Of a stretch of DNA of 64,000 nt, positions 27,785 to 38,323 are shown piece after piece (the first letter of the stretch is position 1; every line of letters starts with the position of its first letter). Below the pieces are notes generated by a model, which made no database searches, was not told where the DNA came from, and was given only the letters and a program-made list of their open reading frames with translations. The stretch is from assembly GCF_014698835.1 (NCBI RefSeq), contig NZ_JACJTU010000001.1, forward strand, positions 186,001 to 250,000. The letters run 5' to 3'. A program made the translations under genes and the position numbers. The DNA comes from Nostoc paludosum FACHB-159 (GTDB lineage: Bacteria > Cyanobacteriota > Cyanobacteriia > Cyanobacteriales > Nostocaceae).

Positions 27785-30076
27785 ATGACACCAGATGCAC
27801 TCATAACCCCGGAAAAAATTTTACTTGATGGAAAAACTTTTATTGCTGCCGATCAATTACCTATTCCAGAGTGGCCTTGTGTTGTCAGTGAAAGACCACA
27901 GCCAACACTGACGGTTAAAGATGACGATTTATTTTTAGTCACAGATACTATAGGAAACATTTCTGGCTGTTCCCTCAATGATGGCAATCCCAGTATGGGG
28001 CTGTTTTGCTGTGATACGCGATTTCTCAATCGTTTGGAGTTGCAAATTGAAGGGCGATCGCCTGTACTCTTAAGTAGTACTGCTGAAAAAGGGCTTTTAC
28101 TCTCAGTTTTGTGTACCAACCCCAGAATTGACGAACGCCTCAGAGCCGAAACTGTGGGAATTCGCCGGGAAATGGTGCTAAATGGCGCACTATTTGAAGA
28201 AATCGAGGTATCTAACTACAGCACAACCACCATCAGTTTTGAACTCAGTATCAGCTTTGACGCGGATTTTGTTGATTTATTTGAAGTTCGGGGTTACGAG
28301 AGAGAAAAACGGGGTAGGCTTTTACGCCTAGTGGAGCCAACGGCTGAAGACGGAATATTTTCTCTGGTGAATGGTGTTTCACCTGTAACCAAAGAGCTAC
28401 ACGCCTCTAGAGAAGAATTTTTAACACTCGCCTATCAAGGTCTCGATGGCTCGGTGATGGAATCGCGTCTGATATTTCAACATCGGCAACCAGACTATTT
28501 CAAAGGTTACACTGCGGTTTGGCAGTTAGAGTTGGCTTCTCACGAAACCCAAAAACTCGGCTATCGGGTGAACATGGTGACCAACAACAAGTCCACTTCA
28601 ACTGTCAGCGCCCCCGCCACCTTAGGACAGGCGAAAGCTGCTGAGTGGATGGAAGAACAACACTGGGTACAACAAATTACACGTATTAGCTCGGATAAAA
28701 GCATTTTCAACCGAGTAATTGAACGGGCTGAGGAAGATATGTATTTGTTGCGCCAGTCTTTTGGCAAGTATAAAACTGTTTCCGCCGGAGTGCCGTGGTT
28801 TTCTACATTGTTTGGGCGGGATTCGTTGATTACAGCTTCCCAAACTCTGATGTTAAATTCGCAAATTGCCAAAGAAACCCTGATACTACTTGCGACATAC
28901 CAAGGTAAAACCGACGATGAATGGCGGGAAGAAGAACCGGGTAAAATTTTACACGAGTTACGTTTGGGGGAAATGGCTCGGTGTCAAGAAATTCCCCATA
29001 CACCCTACTACGGTACAGTTGATGCCACTCCTCTATGGTTGATGCTATATGCTGAATATTATGCCTGGACTAATGACCACGAACTCCTAGAGCTACTTTG
29101 GCCGAATGCTCTAGCAGCAATGGAGTGGGTCGATCGCAATACCCAACAAACCGGCTACCTCAGCTACTACTGTAGATCTAAACGCGGTCTTGCTAACCAA
29201 GGTTGGAAAGATTCTGGTGATTGTATTGTTGACCACAAGGGAGAACTAGCCAACGGCCCCATTGCTTTGTGTGAAGTGCAAGCTTACGTCTATGCGGCAA
29301 AAATGCGCTTAGCAGAAATAGCCAGGATGAAGAAGCGCCTTGATTTGGCAGACCGTTGGCAAGAAGAAGCGAAAAATCTCAAGGTGCGTTTTAATCGAGA
29401 TTTTTGGATGGAAGACCAGGATTTCTGCGCCTTGGCTTTGGATGGAGATGGTAAGCGAGTAGATAGTATTACCTCAAATCCCGGTCATTGTCTGCATTTG
29501 GGCATCTTCACACCCGAAAAAGCCTACAGTGTGGCAGAACGTTTGCGGGCACCAGATATGTTCAACGGTTGGGGCATTCGCACCCTGAGTAGTTTGTCAC
29601 CTGCTTATAATCCAATGGGCTATCACATTGGTTCGGTGTGGCCACATGATAACGCTTTGATTGCAACGGGATTGCGATCGCTCGGTCTTATCGATCAAGC
29701 TTTAGAAATTTTCCAAGGTTTATTTGACATGACTAGCCAGCAATCCTACCAACGTCCTCCAGAACTTTTCTGCGGGTACGAACGTAACGGTAATAATGCG
29801 CCTGTGCAATATCCAGTCGCCTGCACTCCCCAAGCTTGGGCTACTGGTAGTATCTTTCAACTACTGCAAATGATGGTCAACTTAGTGCCTGATGCTCAAA
29901 ATAACTGTTTGCGAATTATCGATCCGGCTTTACCAGAATCCATTAATCGCCTATCCTTTCACAATTTGCAAGTTGGTACCACTATCCTAGATTTAGAATT
30001 CGAGCGTTCTGGTGGTACAACTGCTTGTCGCGTTGCCAAAAAACGCGGTAATTTGCGGGTAGTTATCGAAGCATAG
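27785..30076 (+). CDS. Amylo-alpha-1,6-glucosidase-type glycogen debranching enzyme
   Basis: 763 residues. N-terminal beta-sandwich domain (about 40-260) of the GDE_N_bis kind, with NGDPSMGLFCCDTRFLN-like sequence, then an (alpha/alpha)6 catalytic domain from about 320: AGVPWFSTLFGRDSLITA, then the TPYYGTVDATPLWLML and GWKDSGDC stretches that carry acidic catalytic residues in this family, and SVWPHDNALIATGL. Cleaves or transfers alpha-1,6-linked glucosyl units; cyanobacterial members often act in compatible-solute or glycogen metabolism. No signal peptide. ATG 27785, fifth base after a weak purine stretch. Stands alone. Confidence 0.88.
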   Translation: MTPDALITPEKILLDGKTFIAADQLPIPEWPCVVSERPQPTLTVKDDDLFLVTDTIGNISGCSLNDGNPSMGLFCCDTRFLNRLELQIEGRSPVLLSSTAEKGLLLSVLCTNPRIDERLRAETVGIRREMVLNGALFEEIEVSNYSTTTISFELSISFDADFVDLFEVRGYEREKRGRLLRLVEPTAEDGIFSLVNGVSPVTKELHASREEFLTLAYQGLDGSVMESRLIFQHRQPDYFKGYTAVWQLELASHETQKLGYRVNMVTNNKSTSTVSAPATLGQAKAAEWMEEQHWVQQITRISSDKSIFNRVIERAEEDMYLLRQSFGKYKTVSAGVPWFSTLFGRDSLITASQTLMLNSQIAKETLILLATYQGKTDDEWREEEPGKILHELRLGEMARCQEIPHTPYYGTVDATPLWLMLYAEYYAWTNDHELLELLWPNALAAMEWVDRNTQQTGYLSYYCRSKRGLANQGWKDSGDCIVDHKGELANGPIALCEVQAYVYAAKMRLAEIARMKKRLDLADRWQEEAKNLKVRFNRDFWMEDQDFCALALDGDGKRVDSITSNPGHCLHLGIFTPEKAYSVAERLRAPDMFNGWGIRTLSSLSPAYNPMGYHIGSVWPHDNALIATGLRSLGLIDQALEIFQGLFDMTSQQSYQRPPELFCGYERNGNNAPVQYPVACTPQAWATGSIFQLLQMMVNLVPDAQNNCLRIIDPALPESINRLSFHNLQVGTTILDLEFERSGGTTACRVAKKRGNLRVVIEA

Positions 30077-30519
30077 CAAGGGAGTCGGGAGTGGGAAATT
30101 TTCCACTCCTACTCCCTTTTTCAACCTAGTGGACAGACGCGGTTTCTAACCGCCCGTTTCACTTTTTCTTCGTTCCAAACGAAGGTTACACCATTAAGCA
30201 CGAAATACACATCCATGCTTGATAGTCTCAAGAAGATGTATTTACGTTGTCAATACGCTGTGTTGTAAAAACTTACAGTTACATCGAATGACAGGAATAC
30301 TGCGGTTACTAACTACTGCTGTGTATACCGTATCAGAAGTATGGGGAAGCGATCGCCAATAAAATAAACCTTCGTTGGGTGCTTTCCACGTTAACACCTC
30401 CACTAAGGTTTGTTCTAAATCTTTAACTCTTAATTCCTAACTCTGGTAATTTGAGATTTGAAATTTTCCCTAACAATCCAAAATTCCAAATCCAAAAAAT
30501 CCTTCCTAACTTTCTTTTA
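30077..30519. other. Intergenic between convergent genes
   Basis: 30139-30158 is the inverted copy of the GAAACGGGCGGTTAGAAACC repeat at 20457. A short hairpin AGTGGGAAATTTTCCACT (30090-30107) after the glucosidase may act in termination. Near 30440-30500 are AATTCCAAATCCAAAA repeats. Confidence 0.45.
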
Positions 30520-30843
30520 TTATGCTTCTTCAGAATTTTCTCTCTTATGCCCTGGAGATGCTTCATAAAGCGCATCAAGATGTTGACGAGCATCTTCAAC
30601 ATTAATCGAACGCATTACCAATAATGGCTCTTTAATTAAGTTGCCCGCGCTATCTAATAACTCTGGATGGGGTACAAATTGTTTTCTTGATGCGTAATAA
30701 CCAAAGCTACCTTGATTACCTGAAGAATTCGTTGGGTAAGTTCGCTCCCGATCGAAACTGAACATAATCAGGTTACGAATTAAATTACCAACAGCTATAA
30801 ATGCAAGGATTGTAAAAGCAAAGATGTAAAGCAGGTGTAACAT
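30520..30843 (-). CDS. Small membrane-anchored protein, DUF2973-like
   Basis: 107 residues. One N-terminal transmembrane segment (LLYIFAFTILAFIAVGNLIRNLIMF), then a soluble tail with VPHPELLDSAGNLIKEPLLVMRSINVEDARQHLDALY. Matches my memory of the cyanobacterial DUF2973 family, often found near DUF2605 proteins, as here. Function unknown. It is followed 300 bp upstream (transcriptionally) by the DUF2605-like gene on the same strand. Confidence 0.75.
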   Translation of the reverse strand: MLHLLYIFAFTILAFIAVGNLIRNLIMFSFDRERTYPTNSSGNQGSFGYYASRKQFVPHPELLDSAGNLIKEPLLVMRSINVEDARQHLDALYEASPGHKRENSEEA

Positions 30844-31150
30844 TGGATTTTCCTCCAGGGCAGCAATTTTTAAAAGTTTATTTTGTAACGTTTTGGTTCG
30901 CCGACGCTGTGGCTCACATTAATTAAGCTAACAGTGAGGCGAAATATTTAAGGCACTTTTTGTGCGCTTGCATTGATATGGAGCAATCTGTCAACCGTTA
31001 TTCCACTTACGGTAACATAGGATACATTCTTTTGTTAATGAAAACAAACTTAAGATAATGTTAAGAATTTTGTACTATTTGTTTAACGACTGAATGTGTC
31101 GTTTTCCAATTGTTAAGCTGTCTGTGGTGTCTAACTTTAGCTAATGCTAT
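30844..31150. other. Intergenic between DUF2973-like and DUF2605-like genes
   Basis: 307 bp, AT-rich, no gene and no strong hairpin. Large enough for a separate promoter of the downstream minus-strand gene. Confidence 0.4.
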
Positions 31151-31468
31151 TTAGACTTCAGGTGCTTGACGAAAGCGCATTGCCACATTCCAACATTCTG
31201 TTACTAATTGATGCCAAGGCATTAAAGTTGCCATATCAATTCCGACTTGTCCGTCAGTAGCACTAAATAGCATTTTTGCGGTGTTGAGTTCTTCTTGAGC
31301 TTGCTTAACACGACAGAGCAAGTCTGATTGCTCTTTGTTGCTCATAAATGAGAGTCGCTCGGTTTCGAGTAAGTCGCGCGATCGCGTAAACCAATACTGA
31401 AAATCGTCCAGCAGGGGTTCTAAAACCGTTTTCAGCAACTGAGTCCCTGGTAAATCTGAGTCTCGCAT
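31151..31468 (-). CDS. DUF2605-like protein
   Basis: 105 residues, all helical and soluble: TQLLKTVLEPLLDDFQYWFTRSRDLLE, then KEQSDLLCRVKQAQEELNTAKMLFSATDGQVGID and PWHQLVTECWNVAMRFR. Resembles the cyanobacteria-specific DUF2605 family; its pairing with a DUF2973-like gene supports this. No catalytic motif. ATG 31468; role unknown. Confidence 0.75.
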   Translation of the reverse strand: MRDSDLPGTQLLKTVLEPLLDDFQYWFTRSRDLLETERLSFMSNKEQSDLLCRVKQAQEELNTAKMLFSATDGQVGIDMATLMPWHQLVTECWNVAMRFRQAPEV

Positions 31469-31849
31469 AAATTAGAAGAATATTTCCAACTTTCTTACTA
31501 ATATTAACGTTATTTACGATTCTTAACAATTATCTTATCTCTCTCACACACAATAAATTTAAAAAAACAACGATTTGTAACAAAAAGCACACTTTTGATT
31601 ATATATTTTTGCTAAGGGGTTTGTACAGATCCTTTGGAAAGGTGTCTATAAGATGGGCATAGGGCATTGGGCATAGGGCATAGGGATGAGGGAGATGGAG
31701 GAGAGAAGAGGACAAGGGGACAAGGAGAATAACTCCCAACTCCTCACTCTTAACTCCCAATGCCCCATGCCCAATGCCCTATACCCAATACCGCTATAGT
31801 TGAATAAGCTTACAGATTCAGATCGATCCTTTTTGTAATCACTTCGCCA
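31469..31849. other. Divergent spacer before thrS with repeat hairpin
   Basis: Arms of GGGCATA/GGGCATT heptamers (31652-31685) and ATGCCC(A/C) heptamers (31757-31792) face each other around GGACAAGGGGACAAGG-type units. The thrS promoter and leader must lie in or right of this element. No T-box-like leader is seen. Confidence 0.6.
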
Positions 31850-33703
31850 ATGGTTCAGCAGCCAATGTCGCTAAAATTATCATCAAATCCTTCGGAAGAG
31901 TCAGAAAAACCTGAAAAAATTTATTTACCGCGTACCAGCGAATCGGAGAAGTTAAAAAAGATTCGCCACACTGCTTCCCATGTGATGGCAATGGCGGTAC
32001 AAAAGCTGTTTCCCAAGGCGCAAGTTACAATCGGCCCTTGGATTGAAAACGGATTTTATTACGACTTCGACAACCCAGAACCCTTTAGCGAAAACGATCT
32101 AAAAGCCATCAAAAAAGAGATGGTCAAGATTATCAATCGCAAATTGCCAGTGATTCGAGAAGAAGTCAGCCGAGAAGAAGCCAAACAGCGGATTGAGGCA
32201 ATTAAGGAACCTTACAAGCTAGAAATCCTAGCAGATATTAAAGAGGAACCAATCACAATTTACCATCTGGGGAATGAATGGTGGGATTTGTGTGCAGGGC
32301 CTCATGTGGAAAATACTAGTGAATTAAATCCCAAAGCCATTGAATTAGAAAGTGTTGCTGGCGCTTATTGGCGTGGTGATGAAACCAAAGCCCAACTACA
32401 ACGCATCTACGCTACTGCTTGGGAAACTCCAGAACAACTTGCTGAGTATAAGCGACGCAAAGAAGAAGCGCTGCGGCGAGATCATAAGAAACTTGGTAAA
32501 GAACTAGGATTATTTATATTTTCTGACTTAGTAGGGCCGGGTTTACCCTTGTGGACGCCCAAGGGTACCCTGTTGCGGAGTATTTTAGAAGACTTCCTGA
32601 AACAGGAGCAACTAAAACGTGGTTATTTACCTGTGGTAACGCCCCACATTGCCAAAGTCGATTTATTTAAAACCTCTGGACATTGGCAAAAATATAAAGA
32701 AGATATGTTCCCTTTAATGGCAGATGATGAAGAAGCAGCCGCCCAAGAGGTGGGCTTTGTCATGAAGCCCATGAATTGCCCTTTCCACATCCAAATATAT
32801 AAGAGTGAGTTACGTTCCTATCGAGAACTACCCATGCGCTTGGCAGAATTCGGTACTGTTTATCGCTACGAACAATCCGGAGAATTAGGCGGTTTAACGC
32901 GGGTGCGTGGTTTTACTGTAGATGATTCTCACCTCTTCGTTACTCCAGAACAACTCGATAGCGAATTCCTCAACGTGGTGGATTTGATTTTATCGGTGTT
33001 CAATAAACTACAACTAAAAAACTTTAAAGCTAGACTGAGTTTCCGCGACCCAGCTAGTGATAAGTACATTGGTAGCGATGAAGTTTGGGATAAAGCTGAA
33101 GGTGCAATTCGCCGTGCAGTTGAAACCTTGGGGATGGAACATTTTGAGGGAATTGGAGAAGCGGCGTTTTATGGGCCGAAACTGGATTTTATTTTCAGTG
33201 ATGCCTTAGAACGGGAATGGCAATTGGGGACTGTGCAGGTAGATTACAACTTGCCAGAACGTTTTGAGTTAGAGTACGTTGCTGAAGATGGTTCTCGCAA
33301 ACGTCCGGTGATGATTCACCGTGCGCCTTTTGGTTCGCTGGAAAGGTTGATTGGTATCTTAATTGAAGAGTATGCGGGGGATTTTCCCTTGTGGTTGGCA
33401 CCAGTGCAAGCTAGATTACTGCCAGTAGGTGAAGCACAGTTAGATTTTACTAAAGATGTAGTAGCCAAGATGCGGGCATTGGGTATCCGTGCAGAGGTGG
33501 ATACTAGTGGCGATCGCTTGGGTAAACTTATTCGCAACGCAGAAAAAGATAAAATACCTGTAATGGCAGTCGTGGGAGCCAAGGAAGTAGAAACCAACAC
33601 CTTGAGTATCCGCACCCGCGCCTCTGGGGAATTGGGAACTATATCTGTGGATGAGGTGTTGGATAAGATGAAGAATGCGATCGCTAACTTCGAGAACTTC
33701 TAA
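31850..33703 (+). CDS. thrS: Threonyl-tRNA synthetase
   Basis: Class II synthetase charging tRNA-Thr. 617 residues. The usual N-terminal TGS domain is absent; the protein opens with a 35-residue tail and goes directly to the editing domain, whose zinc-like HTASHVMA motif is at about 42, with the second CAGPHVENT motif near 150. The catalytic core has motif 1 around RSILEDFLKQEQLKRGYLPVVTPH, the MKPMNCPFHI motif, motif 2 RYEQSGELGGLTRVRGFT and motif 3 IHRAPFGSLERLIGILIE. Anticodon domain at the end. Short TGS-less ThrRS forms are known in cyanobacteria. A terminator follows. Confidence 0.96.
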   Translation: MVQQPMSLKLSSNPSEESEKPEKIYLPRTSESEKLKKIRHTASHVMAMAVQKLFPKAQVTIGPWIENGFYYDFDNPEPFSENDLKAIKKEMVKIINRKLPVIREEVSREEAKQRIEAIKEPYKLEILADIKEEPITIYHLGNEWWDLCAGPHVENTSELNPKAIELESVAGAYWRGDETKAQLQRIYATAWETPEQLAEYKRRKEEALRRDHKKLGKELGLFIFSDLVGPGLPLWTPKGTLLRSILEDFLKQEQLKRGYLPVVTPHIAKVDLFKTSGHWQKYKEDMFPLMADDEEAAAQEVGFVMKPMNCPFHIQIYKSELRSYRELPMRLAEFGTVYRYEQSGELGGLTRVRGFTVDDSHLFVTPEQLDSEFLNVVDLILSVFNKLQLKNFKARLSFRDPASDKYIGSDEVWDKAEGAIRRAVETLGMEHFEGIGEAAFYGPKLDFIFSDALEREWQLGTVQVDYNLPERFELEYVAEDGSRKRPVMIHRAPFGSLERLIGILIEEYAGDFPLWLAPVQARLLPVGEAQLDFTKDVVAKMRALGIRAEVDTSGDRLGKLIRNAEKDKIPVMAVVGAKEVETNTLSIRTRASGELGTISVDEVLDKMKNAIANFENF

Positions 33704-33876
33704 CAATCTCTTAGCTATTACCCACCTACAAACTTCAGATCTTAAGCCTAACTATAGCAATTGCCAGTTAGGTTAGGACATAAATTCATCGTCAAACCCC
33801 TCGACCAAGAGACTTTCTTTGCCTATTGCCTATTAACTCTTGCTTGCTTTTTATAACTTTCCAAAATTTTAGCTGA

Positions 33877-33916
33877 AATACCCGCTACTCTTCCTAATGT
33901 GGTAGCGGGTATTTTT
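33877..33916 (+). terminator. Terminator after thrS
   Basis: Perfect 12-bp stem AATACCCGCTAC (33877-33888) and GTAGCGGGTATT (33902-33913) with a 13-nt loop and a T-run. Confidence 0.88.
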
Positions 33917-34051
33917 CGTCTACTCAAAAATTCAACTGTCAAAGCACCTAAAGATCCGTCTATGCTTATCCAGGGTAAAGACTTATGAAGAGATTGTTAC
34001 AAAGTTTAGTAGAATGACATCAATCACAGATAAGTATTTTTTCCTATACAC

Positions 34052-35746
34052 ATGATGATAGCGGATCGATTTCCTTGGCTTACCGCGATTGTCTTGCTGC
34101 CACTCATTGCTTCCCTGCTCATCCCTGTGCTGCCTGATAAAGACGGCAAGCGCGTGCGTTGGTATGCACTGGGTGTAGGTATCGCAGACTTTGGCTTGAT
34201 GTGTTACGCCTTTTGGGAGCATTACGATGTCAGTAGTGCTAATTTTCAACTCGTGGAGAACTATGCCTGGGTACCTGAGTTAGGCTTGAACTGGGCAGTA
34301 TCGGTGGATGGAATTTCATTTCCACTTGTGCTTCTAGCAGGATTAGTCACTACACTCTCGATTTTTTCAGCTTGGCAAGTTAATCACCGACCCCGCCTTT
34401 TCTATTTTCTGATGCTTGTGCTGTATTCCGCACAGATAGGCGTGTTCGTTGCCCAAGACTTGCTACTATTTTTCATCATGTGGGAAGTAGAACTAATTCC
34501 CGTATACCTACTAGTGTGCATTTGGGGTGGACAGAAACGCCGCTACGCAGCAACAAAATTCTTGCTTTATACAGCAGCAGCTTCGATATTTATTCTAGTG
34601 GCAGCCCTAGCAATGGGTCTATACGGCGGTGGTAATATGTCTTTTGATATAACCGCACTTGCCATGAAGGAATACCCACTTGGTCTACAATTGTTGCTTT
34701 ATGCAGGATTGTTGATTGCCTTTGGTGTCAAGCTGGCTGTTTTCCCCATGCACACTTGGTTGCCTGATGCCCACGGAGAAGCATCGTCTCCTGTGTCCAT
34801 GATTTTGGCTGGTGTGTTGCTCAAAATGGGCGGATACGGACTTATTCGCCTCAATCTTGAGATGCTCCCTGATGCACACATTTATTTTGCACCCGTTCTA
34901 GCCATTCTGGGAGTTGTCAACATTATTTATGGTGCATTAAACTCCTTTGCTCAGACCAATATGAAACGGCGTTTGGCTTATTCGTCGATTTCACACATGG
35001 GATTTGTACTGCTAGGTATTGCGTCCTTCACTGATTTGGGAATCAACGGCGCGATGTTACAGATGATCTCACATGGTTTGATTGCATCGGTGCTGTTCTT
35101 CTTGGCAGGTGTTACTTACGATCGCACCCACACTATGGTAATGAAAGACATGGGTGGTATTGGTCAAGCCATGCCCAAAGTCTTTGCTCTGTTTACAATC
35201 TCAGCGATGGCATCCTTGGCTCTCCCTGGTATGAGCGGTTTTGTTGGCGAACTCTCGGTCTTCCTTGGCATCACAACCAGTGACATTTACAGTTCAACTT
35301 TCTGCACTGTAACGGTTTTTCTCGCCGCAGTCGGAGTCATCCTCACACCCATCTATCTACTTTCCATGCTGCGGCAGGTATTTTATGGTAAAGATGCAGC
35401 ACTTCTATGCGATATTAATAATGCAAACTTGGAAAATCAAGAAGACGAGGGAACAGTTTGTTTTGGTACAGACTGCCTCGTGCCAGAGGAAGCAGTCTAC
35501 GACGATGCCAGACCTCGTGAAGTATTTATTGCTGCCTGTTTTCTGCTGATAATTATCGGCATTGGCTTCTACCCCAAGGCAGCTATGCAGATGTACGATG
35601 TCAAGACTGTGGCAGTTAACGCTCGTATTCGCCAATCTTATGCCATAGCTTCCCAAACAAACCCCCACATTTACGCTAATAAGTTTTTGGTTCCGACGAA
35701 AATCCCAGAAACTGAGTTAACACCTGTTTTAGGAACTTTGAAGTAA
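34052..35746 (+). CDS. ndhD: NAD(P)H-quinone oxidoreductase subunit 4 (NdhD), copy 1
   Basis: Proton-pumping membrane subunit of thylakoid NDH-1, used in respiration and cyclic electron flow. 564 residues, about 14 membrane helices. Conserved proton-antiporter features: [23 protein letters not shown] (key Glu), the [39 protein letters not shown] block with the essential Lys and broken helix, and [12 protein letters not shown] hydrophilic, Cys-containing loop near 455-490 (CFGTDC...[11 protein letters not shown]) distinguishes it from copy 2 and is, as I recall, a feature of one NdhD paralogue class. Separated from copy 2 by lipoxygenase, thrB and a small gene. ATG 34052 (or 34055). Confidence 0.95.
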   Translation: MMIADRFPWLTAIVLLPLIASLLIPVLPDKDGKRVRWYALGVGIADFGLMCYAFWEHYDVSSANFQLVENYAWVPELGLNWAVSVDGISFPLVLLAGLVTTLSIFSAWQVNHRPRLFYFLMLVLYSAQIGVFVAQDLLLFFIMWEVELIPVYLLVCIWGGQKRRYAATKFLLYTAAASIFILVAALAMGLYGGGNMSFDITALAMKEYPLGLQLLLYAGLLIAFGVKLAVFPMHTWLPDAHGEASSPVSMILAGVLLKMGGYGLIRLNLEMLPDAHIYFAPVLAILGVVNIIYGALNSFAQTNMKRRLAYSSISHMGFVLLGIASFTDLGINGAMLQMISHGLIASVLFFLAGVTYDRTHTMVMKDMGGIGQAMPKVFALFTISAMASLALPGMSGFVGELSVFLGITTSDIYSSTFCTVTVFLAAVGVILTPIYLLSMLRQVFYGKDAALLCDINNANLENQEDEGTVCFGTDCLVPEEAVYDDARPREVFIAACFLLIIIGIGFYPKAAMQMYDVKTVAVNARIRQSYAIASQTNPHIYANKFLVPTKIPETELTPVLGTLK

Positions 35747-36231
35747 TTTACAGCAGAATTCAGAATTACAACAACCTTTGAGCCTAGCTTTTACACCTAG
35801 ATAATGTACTTCATTAACTGGAAATCTGCTGTAAGTATAATACAGTCCGCAGGATAGTACTTAAGTACTATCCTGCGACGTGCTTCATTTACGTAAAAAG
35901 CGCTATATCAATATTTAGCCTTACTAGCTGTAAATCTTAATCAGCAATTGTTGTTGTATTTGGTGCTGGTAAAGTAAAGATTCTGTTGGCGATCGCACCA
36001 CACCGCCTAAGCAAATTAACTGAATACTATCTCCTGGATCTGGGTAATTATCGCTAATATCGAAATATTATTTAATATTTTTTAAGTAATTTCACTTAAA
36101 TAGTTTTGCGGAAAATACAGCATAATTTGTGGCTAAGGTAGTAAAAACGCAAGTACAACAACAGGAAATATAAGACCTGAAAAACTTGATTTTTACACCG
36201 TTGGTAGTTGAGAATCCAGGAATTCTAGATC
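35747..36231. other. Intergenic with 30-bp perfect palindrome
   Basis: 35848-35877 is a perfect palindrome, CGCAGGATAGTACTT followed at once by its complement, with no T-run. It lies 100 bp after ndhD and 355 bp before the lipoxygenase gene. The remainder is AT-rich; an AAGGTAG near 36135 and the region before 36232 lack a clear ribosome site. Confidence 0.6.
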
Positions 36232-38058
36232 ATGAATTACTCTAAAACAACCACAGTCAAAGATTTTACATTACTCAACGATACTCAGGCGAATCAACAA
36301 ATTTCGCAGAATATAGAAAGTCGTTACCAATGGGAGCGAACCTATGAGAACTTACCTGGCCATGTCAAAGGTGTTCCCAGGGGAGAAGGATTTAGTATAT
36401 TCAAAATCTTCATTTTTCTTTTCACTGCTATTAAAGGTGTAATAGGTTTACTGACAGCACAATTTCTACATTTATTTCCTTACCTTTGGGGCAAGTTTAA
36501 AAAAGGCGAAATTGTCTTTACAGGTACGGCAGACTTGGGATTAATAAAGATTTTCGCTGATTTCAATAATTGGAATAGCCTTGAAGAATTTAATGAGTTC
36601 TTTAAACCTTGGACATTTTTCCAAAGACCAGATGTAGCTAAAAATTGGCAGTCAGATATAGAATTTGGTCGCCAACGTCTCAATGGGATGAATCCAGTAT
36701 TGATACGCAAATGCAAGGCTGAAGATATTAACCCTGGTGGTAAATTTGCAGTTACCAATAAAATAATTAACCCAGTTAGGGGTAAGAATATCGACCTCAC
36801 ATCAGCATTAGCAGAAAATCGCTTGTTCATCTTGGATTACCCAATCTTCGATAACATTACCACTGCTGAATTATCAGACCAATTAGGAAGATACATCCAA
36901 TCTTCAATTAGTCTTTTTTATGTAGATGAGCAAAAACAGCTTGTTCCCATTGCCATACAGTTAGAGGAAAAAATTAGCACTGAAAATGATATAGTTAAAA
37001 AAATCTTTACGCCCAACTCACTACCCGAAGAATGGGCAGTAGCTAAGTTAGCTGTAGCTGGTGCTGACGCTGCTTACCAAGGGATGATTTCTCACTTGCT
37101 CTATACACATCTAATTATTGAGCCTTTTGCAGTAACTACAAACCGAAAACTATCGCCACAACACATTTTATATCAACTGTTAAAGCCTCACTTTTTCAAC
37201 ACCTTGCCCATCAATAATATGGCTCGTAATGTATTCCTTGGCAGAGGTGGTTTATTTGATAATGTAGGTTCAGTGGGTTATGTAGGTTATAATAGGGCTT
37301 TAAATAGAGCATATAACGGTATCAACCATAACAGTGAAGCAAGTGAAAATCAAACAGAAGGATTAAATTTTTACGAGTTAGCTTTGCCTTATGATTTGGG
37401 AAAACGTGAGGTCAAGGAATTACCAAATTATTACTATCGCGATGATGCATTATTAATTTGGAATGCTATTAAAAAGTATGTAGATGATGTATTGCGATCG
37501 CACTACAAAAATGATGCAGAAATCATTGGCGATCGCCAGCTGCAAAACTGGAAAGATGAACTGCTCGATAATGGCAACATTAAAGGACTGCTGACTCCTG
37601 ATAAATCAAATCAGCTAAATACATTAGATGATTTGATTGAGATTGCTACCATCATTATTTTTACAGCAACTGCTCAGCATTCAGCTGTCAATTTTGGTCA
37701 ATATGACTATGCAGGATGGATTCCTAATAACCCATTTGCTATTTACAAGCCTTTCTTGGATGTGTTTAAATCTGAAAGTCAAAATAAAGCAACACTTCCC
37801 GAAAGGTTGCCAAATCGCTTTCAATCTATTGTGCAAATCGTCCTCGTGAAAGCTTTAACTATAGCGCCACCATACTCCAGCAAATCTCTAGCGACTTTGA
37901 GAAATCCTTTCTCCGATCCTGTAGCAAAGCAGGCATTTCAAAAATTTCAGACAAATCTTCGAGAAATCGAAACAAAAATATCTGTCCGTAACGCATCTGT
38001 TTCTCAACCTTACACTTACCTTCTCCCCTCCAAAATTGCACAAAGTATTGCAATATAG
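36232..38058 (+). CDS. Lipoxygenase
   Basis: Non-heme iron dioxygenase forming hydroperoxides of polyunsaturated fatty acids (oxylipin synthesis). 608 residues, catalytic domain only, without the N-terminal PLAT domain of plant enzymes. All five iron ligands fit: His288 and His293 in ISHLLYTHLIIEPFAV (spacing five), His483 and Asn487 in AQHSAVNFGQ (spacing four), and the C-terminal Ile608 (protein ends SIAI). Other family stretches: NRKLSPQHILYQLLKPHF and YNRALNRAYNG-type substrate channel region. Regiospecificity cannot be assigned by eye. A hydrophobic patch at 57-85 might associate with membranes. Located between ndhD and thrB, unrelated pathways. Confidence 0.93.
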   Translation: MNYSKTTTVKDFTLLNDTQANQQISQNIESRYQWERTYENLPGHVKGVPRGEGFSIFKIFIFLFTAIKGVIGLLTAQFLHLFPYLWGKFKKGEIVFTGTADLGLIKIFADFNNWNSLEEFNEFFKPWTFFQRPDVAKNWQSDIEFGRQRLNGMNPVLIRKCKAEDINPGGKFAVTNKIINPVRGKNIDLTSALAENRLFILDYPIFDNITTAELSDQLGRYIQSSISLFYVDEQKQLVPIAIQLEEKISTENDIVKKIFTPNSLPEEWAVAKLAVAGADAAYQGMISHLLYTHLIIEPFAVTTNRKLSPQHILYQLLKPHFFNTLPINNMARNVFLGRGGLFDNVGSVGYVGYNRALNRAYNGINHNSEASENQTEGLNFYELALPYDLGKREVKELPNYYYRDDALLIWNAIKKYVDDVLRSHYKNDAEIIGDRQLQNWKDELLDNGNIKGLLTPDKSNQLNTLDDLIEIATIIIFTATAQHSAVNFGQYDYAGWIPNNPFAIYKPFLDVFKSESQNKATLPERLPNRFQSIVQIVLVKALTIAPPYSSKSLATLRNPFSDPVAKQAFQKFQTNLREIETKISVRNASVSQPYTYLLPSKIAQSIAI

Positions 38059-38099
38059 GGAACAAAGAATAGGGATTTTCGTTTAAATTTAACGCATGG

Positions 38100-38125
38100 T
38101 AGGGTAGCACAGCTGTGCTACCCTA
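38100..38125. terminator. Palindromic terminator-like element
   Basis: Perfect 26-bp palindrome TAGGGTAGCACAG plus its complement, 42 bp after the lipoxygenase stop, followed by TTTAC. Its core AGCACAG/CTGTGCT matches the hairpin at 15440, so it is a dispersed repeat as well. Confidence 0.6.
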
Positions 38126-38323
38126 TTTACTTAGACATAATTAAATGTAAAATACAACTCAGCGAAACCCTCTACTATTTATTGAGGGTTTTACCTTCTG
38201 CCTTCTGCCTCCGTTCGGCTGACGCTCACGGCGAAGCCTGCCTCCTGCCTTCTACTTAAAACCAGATGAACAAATTAGCCCTTTCCGTGGGATGCTGGTT
38301 GATTGATTAGGGATTATTTGCAG

